NCBI RefSeq assembly: GCF_039941195.1 | Contig: NZ_JBDVFA010000061.1 | Location: 1 to 64,000, forward strand | Length of the DNA: 64,000 nucleotides | Direction of reading: 5' to 3' | From: Aurantibacter_A sp039941195 | GTDB taxonomy: Bacteria > Bacteroidota > Bacteroidia > Flavobacteriales > Flavobacteriaceae | The notes under the pieces: generated by a model | Databases searched by the model: none | What the model was told of the DNA's origin: nothing | The model's input: the letters and a program-made list of their open reading frames with translations, nothing else | Shown: positions 35,525 through 44,372 of the stretch, piece after piece | How positions within the stretch are numbered: position 1 is the first letter of the stretch | Layout: every line of letters starts with the position of its first letter | Position numbers and translations under genes: made by a program

Positions 35525-36382
35525 ATGTTTCTAGAATATTCTATAGTTTACAAAGCTGAAAATGATTACGCTAATTGGGTTAATGATGCGCATTGGCAAT
35601 TTCTTATTATACCAGAAAAGAATAAAACACAAGAGTTTGTAAGTACCGATTTTAAAAATTCACTTAACGCTAAAAGTGAATATTCAATAAATGGATATGG
35701 CTTTAAAACAATACGTTTAAGTCCAAAAGTAAAATTTAAAAAAATTGCCTTCGAAGCCTCTTTTCGATTATTAAAAAGAGAGGTAAATCCATATGATTTT
35801 GATTTAAATAATCAATCAGAAGAACAGTATGGAAAATTGTTAGAATTAGATTTTCAAATACAATTTGAACGCTTTATAAAAAAATCCAATTACACAAGCT
35901 TATCAAAAACTCAAAAGGAGCTATTTATTTTTGATAAATCACTTTCTATATTTGAAAATCTTCAAAATCTTAATAAATGGACGTTTAACCACTTAGTTTT
36001 CAAAGCAGAAGTAACAAATGTCTATTCCGACATATCAGATATTCTTTTAAAACAACAAGGTGTCTGCCAAGATTTTACACATTTATTTTGCGCTTTAGCT
36101 CGACAAAATGGTATACCAACAAGATATGTTTCTGGTTATTTACATCAAGGAAATGGGTATTTTGGAGATTCTCAAATGCACGCATGGGCAGAGGCTTACA
36201 TCCCACAAGTTGGTTGGATTGGTTTTGACCCAACAAATAATTTATTAGCTAACACCAATCATATAAAAGTAGCCCATGGTAAAGATTATACCGATTGCTC
36301 ACCATTAAAGGGAATTCTTAATACCTCAGGAGCAAATAAAACAAAACACTCTGTTCAAGTAGTAAGCCAACAACAGCAATAA
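35525..36382 (+). CDS. Transglutaminase-like protein
   Basis: The 285-residue protein has an N-terminal beta domain (about 1-130) and a transglutaminase-like core with catalytic Cys181 (GVCQDF), His219 (MHAWAE) and Asp235 (GFDPTNN). In this gene trio the protein is predicted to act as a peptidase or to remodel the amide bonds made by the ATP-grasp partner. It starts 42 bases after the alpha-E gene. No signal peptide is visible, so it is likely cytosolic. Confidence 0.88.
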   Translation: MFLEYSIVYKAENDYANWVNDAHWQFLIIPEKNKTQEFVSTDFKNSLNAKSEYSINGYGFKTIRLSPKVKFKKIAFEASFRLLKREVNPYDFDLNNQSEEQYGKLLELDFQIQFERFIKKSNYTSLSKTQKELFIFDKSLSIFENLQNLNKWTFNHLVFKAEVTNVYSDISDILLKQQGVCQDFTHLFCALARQNGIPTRYVSGYLHQGNGYFGDSQMHAWAEAYIPQVGWIGFDPTNNLLANTNHIKVAHGKDYTDCSPLKGILNTSGANKTKHSVQVVSQQQQ

Positions 36383-36431
36383 TTCTTCGTAGTACAATTA
36401 AAGAGTATTATTTTAGCCAAAAATATAATTA

Positions 36432-37533
36432 ATGACAATCACTACAGACCATTTTAAAGGTCTTCAAGATCGCCTTGGTGCGTTAAGGAGGTATCTTTGA
36501 CATCGATGCGAAACTTATTGAAATAGAAAACGAGCAAGAGAAAACCCTAGCTCCAGATTTTTGGGATAATCCACAAGAAGCCCAAGCCCATATGAAGTAC
36601 ATTCAATCCAAAAAACAATGGGTTGATGATTACAATTCGGGTATGACTATGGTAGGTGATCTAGAAGTACTACTTGAATTTTTCCAAGAAGGAGAGATAA
36701 AAGAGGAAGAGCTTTTAAACCAGTATGAAAAATCGCTAAACCTAATTGAAAAATTGGAGTTTAAGAATATGCTTTCAGAGGAAGGTGATGAATTACCTGC
36801 CGTACTTCAAATTACTGCAGGTGCAGGTGGTACTGAGAGCTGCGATTGGGCCGCCATGCTCATGCGTATGTATATGATGTGGGCAGAAAAAAGTGGGTTT
36901 AAAGTAAAAGAGCTCAATTATCAAGAAGGTGATGTTGCCGGAATTAAAACAGTTACCTTAGAAATTGATGGTGAATTTGCCTTCGGTTGGCTTAAAGGTG
37001 AAAACGGCGTACATAGACTTGTGCGAATTTCACCTTTTGATAGTAATGCCAAAAGGCACACCTCATTTGCTTCAGTATATGTATACCCTTTGGTAGATGA
37101 TAGCATTGAAATTGATGTAAATCCAGCTGATATCGAAATAACCACAGCACGTTCTAGCGGTGCTGGTGGCCAGAATGTAAATAAAGTTGAAACAAAAGTA
37201 CAACTAGTACATAAGCCTACGGGAATTCAAATATCATGTTCAGACTCACGTAGTCAACATGACAATAGAGCTACCGCATTAAAAATGTTAAAATCTCAAT
37301 TGTATGAAATTGAATTGCGTAAAAAGATGGAAGCTCGACAGGAAATAGAATCTTCAAAAATGAAAATTGAATGGGGTTCTCAAATTCGCAACTATGTAAT
37401 GCATCCTTATAAATTAGTTAAAGATGTTAGAACCGGTGAAGAAACAGGAAATGTTGATGCTGTTATGGATGGTGATTTGGATCGCTTTTTAAAAGCTTTT
37501 CTTATGATGATGGGACAAAAAGACGAAGAATAA
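36432..37533 (+). CDS. prfB: Peptide chain release factor 2, programmed +1 frameshift
   Basis: RF2 releases the peptide at UGA and UAA stop codons. The gene starts at ATG 36432 and reads 22 codons to an in-frame TGA at 36498-36500. The site is AGG AGG TAT CTT TGA C, the conserved RF2 slip site with a Shine-Dalgarno-like AGGAGG upstream. A +1 shift at CTT continues from GAC 36499 to the stop at 37533, giving 366 residues. The main frame has SPF (RISPFD, the RF2 anticodon-like tripeptide) and SSGAGGQNVNK with the catalytic GGQ. Scanning for simple open frames finds only the part after about 36592. Confidence 0.93.
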
Positions 37534-37561
37534 AATTTTTAGAATTCATATATTAATAATT

Positions 37562-37903
37562 ATGATTAAAATATATCACAACCCTCGATGTCGTAAGTCT
37601 CGTGAAGGCTTAGCCATTCTAGAAGAATCGAATAAAGAATTTGAAGTTGTAAAATACTTGGAAGCGGTTCCGACAAAAAATGAGCTCACTAAAATCATCA
37701 GCCTTTTAGGTATTCGGGCACAAGATTTAGTACGGAAAGGCGAACCAATATGGAAAGAAAAATACAAAGGCAAAGAATATTCCGAAGAGGAGCTTATTGA
37801 CATTATGGTTGCTAATCCTAAACTTATAGAAAGACCAATTGTTGTTAACGGAAAAATGGCTGTTATCGGTAGACCACCACAAAACATTCTGAATATCATA
37901 TAA
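37562..37903 (+). CDS. ArsC/YffB-like reductase (arsenate reductase family)
   Basis: A 113-residue thioredoxin-fold protein. It has the ArsC N-terminus IYHNPRCRKSREG with Cys9/10-type position, KYLEAVPTKNEL, and the conserved late motif ERPIVVNGKMAVIGRPP. Members reduce arsenate with glutaredoxin, or act as Spx-like regulators; this one has no ars neighbours, so an arsenic role is uncertain. It follows prfB by 28 bases. Confidence 0.8.
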   Translation: MIKIYHNPRCRKSREGLAILEESNKEFEVVKYLEAVPTKNELTKIISLLGIRAQDLVRKGEPIWKEKYKGKEYSEEELIDIMVANPKLIERPIVVNGKMAVIGRPPQNILNII

Positions 37904-38008
37904 TTGGCATAAGATTTGTATTTTAACGTATTATTTCATTTAACAAAGTTTTAACCAAACTCGGTTAAACCTTCATATTAATTTAGAATCTAATAAAAGT
38001 TCGCGATT

Positions 38009-38521
38009 ATGAAAATCAATATAAAGTTTCTATTTGCAGCACTAATTATTTTTTTATCAGGAGCGGAATTACAGGCTCAATACGGCTATGGTAATAGCGG
38101 TTATGGATATGGCGGCGGAGGTTATGGTTACGGATATGGCAGACAACGAAATGCTATTCCACAAGCGACATCAGAACCAAAGGCACCAGAACCAAAAACA
38201 GCCGGTGAAATAGTTGATGATGAAATGCCAGGGATTACAGAAGCCCTAGAACTTAATGAGTTTGAGACGGCTGTAATGAGTTCAATTCTTAAGAAATTTA
38301 TTCAAAAGAGAATTGAACTTCAAATATTGGAATTAGAACCTGATCAAGTTCGTGAGGCAATGGAAAAGATTACCGCACAACAGACTGAAGAGTTAAAAGC
38401 GGGCTTATCAGAAGAAAAATACGAGGCATTTGTTGAACTTCAGAAAAAAGGTTTAGCAAAAGCAAAAAAGGAAAAGAAAAAAGAAAGCAAAAAGAAAAAA
38501 AAGAAAAAACCTAAAGACTAG
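38009..38521 (+). CDS. Secreted Gly/Tyr-rich and Lys-rich small protein
   Basis: A 170-residue protein with a signal peptide (about 1-23, ending LQAQ), a short Gly-Tyr repeat (about 24-43), an acidic-to-helical middle (MPGITEALELNEFETAVMSSILKKF) and a tail made almost only of Lys and Glu. No family recognised. Its stop is one base before the ATG of the outer-membrane receptor gene, so the two are almost certainly co-expressed. Confidence 0.65.
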   Translation: MKINIKFLFAALIIFLSGAELQAQYGYGNSGYGYGGGGYGYGYGRQRNAIPQATSEPKAPEPKTAGEIVDDEMPGITEALELNEFETAVMSSILKKFIQKRIELQILELEPDQVREAMEKITAQQTEELKAGLSEEKYEAFVELQKKGLAKAKKEKKKESKKKKKKKPKD

Positions 38522-38522
38522 C

Positions 38523-41006
38523 ATGCAAAAAATACTGACACTCTCCTTAATTTTATTTTGTACAATTGTTAATTCCCAAAGACCAGAGGGTCAGCGATCC
38601 AACCCCATTCACATTACCGGTACCGTTTTAGCTAGCGAAGACGGATTACCCTTAGAATATGCCACTTTGGTCTTACAAAGTGTTGAAAACCCAGAAAAAG
38701 TTACTGGGGGTATTACTAATATTGATGGTAAATTTGATGTTGAAACATTACCTGGAAAGTATAATGTTCGCATAGAATACATCTCCTATAAAACATATCA
38801 TTTACCCGAACAGACATTTCGAAAATCCACCGATTTAGGCACGGTTAAACTTTCCTTGGATGTAGCGCAATTAGATGGAGTTGAAGTAGTCGGTGAAAAG
38901 ACTACCGTCGAAATTCGCCTCGATAAAAAAATATATAATATTGGTAAAGATTTAACCAATAGTGGAGCAACTATTACCGATGCATTAAATAATGTACCAT
39001 CTGTAGATGTAGATGTCGAAGGTGCAATTAGTTTAAGAGGAAACGAGAATGTCAGAATATTAATTAACGGTAAACCTTCTGCTTTGGCAGGCTTTGGTTC
39101 TACCGATGCTCTTGGCGCGCTTCCTGCAGATGCTATCGAAAAAGTTGAAGTCATTACTAGTCCATCTGCCAGATATGATGCAGAAGGAACAGCGGGTATT
39201 TTAAACATAGTATTAAAAAAGGAAAAGACATTAGGCTTTAATGGGTCAGTCAATACAACCATCGGTTATCCTACTACAAGTGGAATTTCTGTAAATACAA
39301 ATTTACGTACCGATAAGTTTAACATTTTTAATACCACAGGTTACAGCTATCGCGATGCGCCGGGTAATGCTTATTTTGATAATACATATACTTCAGGAAG
39401 CTATGATAGAATTTATGAAGACAGAGAATATAATAGACTTCGGAAAGGGTTTAATACCAACCTAGGGTTAGAATATTTTATAACTGATAACTCATCTCTT
39501 ACTGGAAGTGTATTTTATAGAACATCAGATGGCGAAGATTTAACTGAGAATACAAATCAGCGATATATCGACAGCTCACTTAATAGTTTAACCTTTAGAA
39601 CTGAAAATGAGACTGAAGATGACGAGAATTATCAATTTTCTTTAAATTATGTAAATGATTTAAATGAAGATGGAGAAAAATTAACAGCAGACCTTCAATA
39701 CTCTAGAAAAGATGAAGAGAAATTTTCTATAATTGAAGAGAATGAAACAATGCCAGATCAAAACCTTATTGTCCTAGAAAATGTATATGAAGTTGAAGCT
39801 GAAAATGAATATTTAGTACAAGCTGATTATGTACTACCCATGGAAGACTCACAGTTTGAAATTGGTTATCGCGGAAAATTTGAAGAAGATATTACAGACT
39901 ACAGATTAGATTCTTTAAACCAAATAACTGGGCAAATGGATTTAAATGAAAATCTGACTAATATATTTACATACACCGAGAATATAAATGCTTTGTATAC
40001 GCAGTATGGCAATAAGTTTGGCAAGTTTTCTTTTTTATTCGGTTTACGATTAGAAAATACACAATTAAAAGGTGAGTTAGAATCTGAATTCGATACTGGA
40101 GAATTGGAGGAACAGTTAGGTGTTGACGTGGATGTTAACTTTAACAAGAACTATTTAGGATTGTTTCCTACGTTAAACCTTATTTTGGAGGTTGCAGAAA
40201 ATGAGAACATAACATTAGGCTATAATAGAAGGATTAATAGGCCAAGAGGTAGATATGTAAATCCTTTTCCTTCACGATCTAGTAGAACGAATATCTTTCA
40301 AGGGAATCCAGATTTAAATCCGGCATTTTCAAATGCTTTTGATTTAGGTTATTTAAAAAGATGGGATAAACTAACTTTAACTTCTTCCATATACTATCAA
40401 AAGGAAACAAATTCATTTGAAAGAATTCAAGAAGAAACAGGGCAGACAACTACAGATGGTATTGAAATAATTAGATCTATACCTATTAACCTTTCAACCA
40501 ATAATAGAATTGGTATGGAAGCAGGAATGTTATATAACCCAGCCAAATGGTTACGATTAAATTCAAGCTTTAATTTTTTCCAATTCTCTTCAGAAGGTTT
40601 ATTTAATGGTGTTGATTATGGTGCAACAAATACAAGTTGGTTTGCAAGATTTAGCTCAAAGGTATCGCTACCAGCTAAAGTTGATTGGCAATCCAATGCT
40701 TTCTATAGAGGACCTTCCCAAAATGCACAAACCGAATCTAAAGGAATTCTATCATTAAACTTAGCTTTTAGCAAAGACATTTTAAAAGACAACGGAACAG
40801 TTTCTATGAATGTTAGTGATTTATTAAATTCTAGAAAAAGAAGGTCATTTACAGAAACAGAATTCTTTACATCAGAAAGTGAATTTCAATTTAGACAAAG
40901 ACAAGTTACATTAGGTTTTGTATATCGATTTAATCAACCTAAGGAACGAAATAAAGGAAGCCGCGGTGGTGGCGGTGATGATGGTGATTTTGATGAAGAA
41001 GGATAA
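38523..41006 (+). CDS. TonB-dependent receptor-like outer-membrane protein
   Basis: The 827-residue protein has a signal peptide (about 1-18), a carboxypeptidase-D-type regulatory-like domain (about 28-112: ITGTVLASEDGLPLEYATLVL), a plug domain (VEVVGEKTTVEIRLDKKIYNIG, then TDALNNVPSVDVDVEG and INGKPSA), and a C-terminal beta barrel of the OMP_b-brl_3 type ending in QRQVTLGFVYRF. After the last strand comes a short Gly/Asp-rich tail. It imports or binds an unidentified substrate; no SusD-like partner is next to it, so it is not a polysaccharide-utilisation pair. Confidence 0.8.
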   Translation: MQKILTLSLILFCTIVNSQRPEGQRSNPIHITGTVLASEDGLPLEYATLVLQSVENPEKVTGGITNIDGKFDVETLPGKYNVRIEYISYKTYHLPEQTFRKSTDLGTVKLSLDVAQLDGVEVVGEKTTVEIRLDKKIYNIGKDLTNSGATITDALNNVPSVDVDVEGAISLRGNENVRILINGKPSALAGFGSTDALGALPADAIEKVEVITSPSARYDAEGTAGILNIVLKKEKTLGFNGSVNTTIGYPTTSGISVNTNLRTDKFNIFNTTGYSYRDAPGNAYFDNTYTSGSYDRIYEDREYNRLRKGFNTNLGLEYFITDNSSLTGSVFYRTSDGEDLTENTNQRYIDSSLNSLTFRTENETEDDENYQFSLNYVNDLNEDGEKLTADLQYSRKDEEKFSIIEENETMPDQNLIVLENVYEVEAENEYLVQADYVLPMEDSQFEIGYRGKFEEDITDYRLDSLNQITGQMDLNENLTNIFTYTENINALYTQYGNKFGKFSFLFGLRLENTQLKGELESEFDTGELEEQLGVDVDVNFNKNYLGLFPTLNLILEVAENENITLGYNRRINRPRGRYVNPFPSRSSRTNIFQGNPDLNPAFSNAFDLGYLKRWDKLTLTSSIYYQKETNSFERIQEETGQTTTDGIEIIRSIPINLSTNNRIGMEAGMLYNPAKWLRLNSSFNFFQFSSEGLFNGVDYGATNTSWFARFSSKVSLPAKVDWQSNAFYRGPSQNAQTESKGILSLNLAFSKDILKDNGTVSMNVSDLLNSRKRRSFTETEFFTSESEFQFRQRQVTLGFVYRFNQPKERNKGSRGGGGDDGDFDEEG

Positions 41007-41027
41007 TTGAGAATTATAAGTATAAAT

Positions 41028-41055
41028 AAAAAAGGAGCCTAAAGGCTCCTTTTTT
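41028..41055 (+). terminator. Intrinsic terminator after the receptor gene
   Basis: Stem AAAAAAGGAGCCT (41028-41040) pairs with AGGCTCCTTTTTT (41043-41055) and ends in a T-run. It also lies just downstream of the convergent 57-residue gene. Confidence 0.8.
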
Positions 41056-41072
41056 ATTATTCAAATTGTTTT

Positions 41073-41246
41073 TTATTCTAATCGTTTAGCTTTCTTTGCT
41101 TCACGCTTTTCTTTCCACATTTCAAGTAGATTGCCCCCTAACCAATAAGGTACAACAAACATCAACAAAAAAAGCATCAGCCAAAAGCCGATTGTAAATA
41201 TTGTTAAAAACATTATAAAACCTAAATATTGGTCAAATTCAAACAT
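41073..41246 (-). CDS. 57-residue membrane protein
   Basis: The frame runs from ATG 41246 to TAA 41073. The protein begins MFEFDQYLGF, then has a hydrophobic run of about 27 residues (9-35), a short PYWLGGN turn, and a basic helical tail KEKREAKKAKRLE. It is a bitopic inner-membrane protein of unknown function; the basic tail should be cytosolic. It is too short for many gene callers, but the hydrophobic-then-basic pattern is what a real small protein shows. Confidence 0.6.
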   Translation of the reverse strand: MFEFDQYLGFIMFLTIFTIGFWLMLFLLMFVVPYWLGGNLLEMWKEKREAKKAKRLE

Positions 41247-41357
41247 GAGCTATCAATTTATATGACAAAGATAGTTTGAAAAGAATAAAAATTGCAAATC
41301 AAAATCAAAAAAACACGAAAATAAATATCTGTAGGTGGAAATAAATGCGCTATACAG

Positions 41358-41365
41358 TACCTTTG
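41358..41365 (+). promoter_or_regulatory. Probable -7 box for fumC
   Basis: TACCTTTG fits TAnnTTTG and ends 20 bases before ATG 41386. No good -33 TTTG is seen at the right distance, so support is partial. It lies inside the longer frame from GTG 41335 and so favours the shorter start. Confidence 0.4.
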
Positions 41366-41385
41366 TTAACCTAAAACCACTAGAA

Positions 41386-42783
41386 ATGAGCTTCAGAATC
41401 GAAAAAGATACCATGGGCGAGGTAAAAGTGCCCGCTGATAAATATTGGGGTGCGCAAACCGAACGTTCGCGTAACAATTTTAAAATAGGTGCTCCGGCAT
41501 CAATGCCTTTAGATGTCGTATTCGGCTTTGCCTACCTAAAAAAGGCAGCTGCCTACACCAATCATGAATTAGGCGTTTTAGCGATTGAAAAGCGCGACTT
41601 AATAGCAAAAGTTTGTGATGAAATCTTAGATGGAAAGCACAATGACCAGTTTCCTTTGGTAATATGGCAAACGGGATCGGGTACACAGAGTAACATGAAC
41701 GTGAATGAAGTAATTGCAAATCGTGCACATGAAATCGCTGGAAAAACAATTGGTGAGGGTGAAAAAACTATACAACCCAACGACGATGTAAATAAGTCGC
41801 AATCATCAAATGACACTTTTCCTACCGGTATGCATATTGCTGCTTATAAGAAAATTGTTGAAAATACTATTCCAGGAGTTACACAATTGCGAGACACCTT
41901 AGCTAAAAAATCAGAAGAATTTAGCAGTGTGGTAAAAATTGGGCGTACACATTTAATGGATGCCACTCCCCTAACCTTAGGTCAAGAATTCTCGGGTTAT
42001 GTTTCTCAATTAGATCATGGTTTAAAAGCATTAAAAAATACCTTATCTCATTTAAGTGAATTAGCATTGGGTGGCACAGCCGTAGGCACAGGATTAAACA
42101 CCCCTAATGGATACGATGTATTGGTAGCAAAGTATATTGCTGAATTTACAGAACTTCCGTTTATAACTGCTGAAAACAAGTTTGAAGCATTAGCAGCTCA
42201 TGATGCCATTGTGGAAAGTCATGGAGCGCTTAAACAATTAGCCGTTTCATTAAATAAAATAGCTAACGATATTCGTATGATGGCATCCGGACCACGTTCT
42301 GGAATTGGAGAAATAATTATTCCAGCTAATGAACCAGGCAGTTCCATTATGCCAGGTAAAGTAAACCCAACGCAATGTGAAGCTATGACTATGGTTTGCG
42401 CACAAGTTATGGGGAACGATGTAGCTGTTTCTGTTGGAGGGACCCAGGGACATTATGAGTTAAATGTGTTTAAACCTATGATGGCGGCGAACATTTTGCA
42501 ATCTGCGCAACTAATTGGCGATGCATGCGTAAGTTTTGATGTTAATTGCGCAGCTGGTATAATACCTAATAATGAAGTTATTAAAGAACTTTTAAACAAC
42601 TCTTTAATGCTAGTTACTGCATTAAATACTAAAATAGGATATTATAAAGCGGCTGAAATAGCCAATACTGCACACAAAAATGGCACTACGTTAAAAGTAG
42701 AAGCTGTTAACCTAGGTTATGTATCTGCTGAAGATTATGACGAATGGGTAAAGCCTGAAGATATGGTTGGTGGCCTAAAATAA
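41386..42783 (+). CDS. fumC: Class II fumarate hydratase
   Basis: FumC interconverts fumarate and malate in the TCA cycle. The 465 residues include RIEKDTMGEVKVPADKYWGAQTERS at the start, HNDQFPLVIWQTGSGTQSNMNVNEV, the signature GSSIMPGKVNPTQCE, and the catalytic GRTHLMDATP. The frame opens at GTG 41335 but ATG 41386 matches the family N-terminus and usual length (about 465). Active-site residues look intact. Confidence 0.95.
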   Translation: MSFRIEKDTMGEVKVPADKYWGAQTERSRNNFKIGAPASMPLDVVFGFAYLKKAAAYTNHELGVLAIEKRDLIAKVCDEILDGKHNDQFPLVIWQTGSGTQSNMNVNEVIANRAHEIAGKTIGEGEKTIQPNDDVNKSQSSNDTFPTGMHIAAYKKIVENTIPGVTQLRDTLAKKSEEFSSVVKIGRTHLMDATPLTLGQEFSGYVSQLDHGLKALKNTLSHLSELALGGTAVGTGLNTPNGYDVLVAKYIAEFTELPFITAENKFEALAAHDAIVESHGALKQLAVSLNKIANDIRMMASGPRSGIGEIIIPANEPGSSIMPGKVNPTQCEAMTMVCAQVMGNDVAVSVGGTQGHYELNVFKPMMAANILQSAQLIGDACVSFDVNCAAGIIPNNEVIKELLNNSLMLVTALNTKIGYYKAAEIANTAHKNGTTLKVEAVNLGYVSAEDYDEWVKPEDMVGGLK

Positions 42784-42806
42784 TTTGTAAAATTAGACCA
42801 AAAAAT

Positions 42807-42836
42807 AAAGGGACAATCAGTTAAGATTGTCCCTTT
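42807..42836. terminator. Terminator between fumC and the convergent gene
   Basis: AAAGGGACAATC (42807-42818) pairs perfectly with GATTGTCCCTTT (42825-42836), 6-base loop, with A- and T-rich flanks, so it may serve both directions. Confidence 0.85.
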
Positions 42837-42859
42837 TATATTAATGGTTAGTGCGTTTA

Positions 42860-43747
42860 TTACTTTAAAGTAAATTTAGATGTACCTAATAATTTTAATC
42901 CATCATCATATACATTTACCATGTAATTACCTTTTTGGAATTCACCAGATGGCTTGTTGATGTAATCACAAACATCAAGTGACTTATTCTCGTAGTAGAA
43001 ACTAGTTCCTTTGCTGTATGTTACAGAAGCACCAGAATCATTAGTTTTAGAATAGCTTTCACCTAAAACATTTCCTTGAGGATCAAGAACTTCAACAAAA
43101 AATTCTCTATCACCTGCATTAGCAATAACATTGTCAGCTACTGTAAAACAAATTTTAAATTTATCAGTACGTTTAGCTCTAGAAGTAGAAGATAATTTAC
43201 CACTACTTTTTTCTTTTACTGCATCTACGTTAAATTTAGATAAATTTAATGCAGAACCTTTTTCAACTACATCAGCCAATTGTGTGTTTTGTACTACCAA
43301 AGAATCGTTGAAAACAGTTTGTTTCTCTAACTCAACATAAGTACTGTCACGTTGCATTGCTATTAAGGTATTCGACTTTGTAAGTGAATCTACTTGCTTT
43401 AAAAGTTGCTCTCTTTCAGCTTTTAAAACGCCTACTTGTCTTCTGTATCTTGATAACGAAGCAATATCACCTTTCATGCTTTTTACAGAATCGATATATT
43501 TTGCAATATTATCTCTAGCAGTAACCAACTCTTCATTGGTAGCATTGCTTTCTAAAATAGCTTTGTCATATTCAGATTTCAAACTATTTAAATCTTCAAC
43601 TACTAATTGCTTCTCTTGAGTTAAAACAGCAGTAGTTTTTTTCTTGTCTTGATAAAGGCTAACAGTATAAATGATAACTCCTAAAAGAACTACTCCTAGC
43701 AAACCTGCTAGAACCTTTAATCCGTTGTTATTTTTTGTTTCAGTCAT
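42860..43747 (-). CDS. Membrane-anchored coiled-coil protein of unknown function
   Basis: The 295-residue protein has one membrane helix near the N-terminus (about 10-27, LKVLAGLLGVVLLGVIIYT), about 130 residues of predicted coiled coil (about 35-165, with repeated leucine-spaced heptads), and a C-terminal beta-rich domain (KFKICFTVADN, FFVEVLDPQGNVLGE, YMVNVYDDGLKLLGTSKF). The orientation suggests a periplasmic C-terminus. No enzymatic motifs. I do not recognise the family, though such proteins are common in Flavobacteria. Confidence 0.7.
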   Translation of the reverse strand: MTETKNNNGLKVLAGLLGVVLLGVIIYTVSLYQDKKKTTAVLTQEKQLVVEDLNSLKSEYDKAILESNATNEELVTARDNIAKYIDSVKSMKGDIASLSRYRRQVGVLKAEREQLLKQVDSLTKSNTLIAMQRDSTYVELEKQTVFNDSLVVQNTQLADVVEKGSALNLSKFNVDAVKEKSSGKLSSTSRAKRTDKFKICFTVADNVIANAGDREFFVEVLDPQGNVLGESYSKTNDSGASVTYSKGTSFYYENKSLDVCDYINKPSGEFQKGNYMVNVYDDGLKLLGTSKFTLK

Positions 43748-43853
43748 AATGTAAAAATTAATTTTACTATTTGTAAATTTTGTTTGTATCAGTCTATATA
43801 CGATACAATTTTAATATTGGATTTTTTGGATGTTAAAATTATTTTATAGTGCA

Positions 43854-43884
43854 TTTGTTTATAAAAGAGGTTATTCTATCTTTA
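43854..43884 (+). promoter_or_regulatory. Promoter for the GNAT/UlaG-like pair
   Basis: TTTG (43854-43857), 19 bases, TATCTTTA (43877-43884), one base from the -7 consensus, ending 19 bases before ATG 43904. Confidence 0.5.
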
Positions 43885-43903
43885 TTATTAATTAAATATT
43901 GTA

Positions 43904-44368
43904 ATGCAATCGACTACAATTATACCGTTTGAGCCCCAGTATGCAAGACATTTCAGAGACCTTAACCTGGTATGGATTAAAAAGTATTTTTATGTAGAAG
44001 AAAAGGATAAAGAACTACTAGAGGCCTGTGAAAAAAATATTATTAATGAAGGTGGATATATATTTTTCGCAAAATATGGCGAAAAAATCGTTGGATGCTT
44101 TTGTTTTATCAAGTTAAGCGACACCTGCTATGAATTAGGAAAGATGGCTGTAGATGAAAACCATCAAGGTTTAAAAATTGGGCAAATCTTATTAGATTAC
44201 GCGGTAAACTTCGGAAAACAAGAGCACTGGGAGCAAATTGTTCTGTATACCAGTATTAAATTGCCAGCTGCACAACACATTTATAAGAAATTTGGCTTTA
44301 AAGAAGTAATCATTGATAATGAACTGGATTATGCCAGAAGTGAAATTAAAATGGAACTAAATCTTTAA
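43904..44368 (+). CDS. GNAT family N-acetyltransferase
   Basis: A 154-residue single-domain acetyltransferase with ELGKMAVDENHQGLKIGQILLDYA, the acetyl-CoA-binding signature (Q/R-x-x-G-x-G/A variant QGLKIG), and the late GFKEV strand. The substrate is probably a small amine or amino acid. It lies 4 bases before the lipoprotein gene and shares a promoter with it. Confidence 0.85.
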   Translation: MQSTTIIPFEPQYARHFRDLNLVWIKKYFYVEEKDKELLEACEKNIINEGGYIFFAKYGEKIVGCFCFIKLSDTCYELGKMAVDENHQGLKIGQILLDYAVNFGKQEHWEQIVLYTSIKLPAAQHIYKKFGFKEVIIDNELDYARSEIKMELNL

Positions 44369-44372
44369 TATC

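Noticed and set aside
36432..37533. prfB as a pseudogene because of its in-frame TGA
   Set aside because: The stop sits in the exact RF2 slip-site context with an AGGAGG element, and the rest of the gene is intact, so it is programmed frameshifting.
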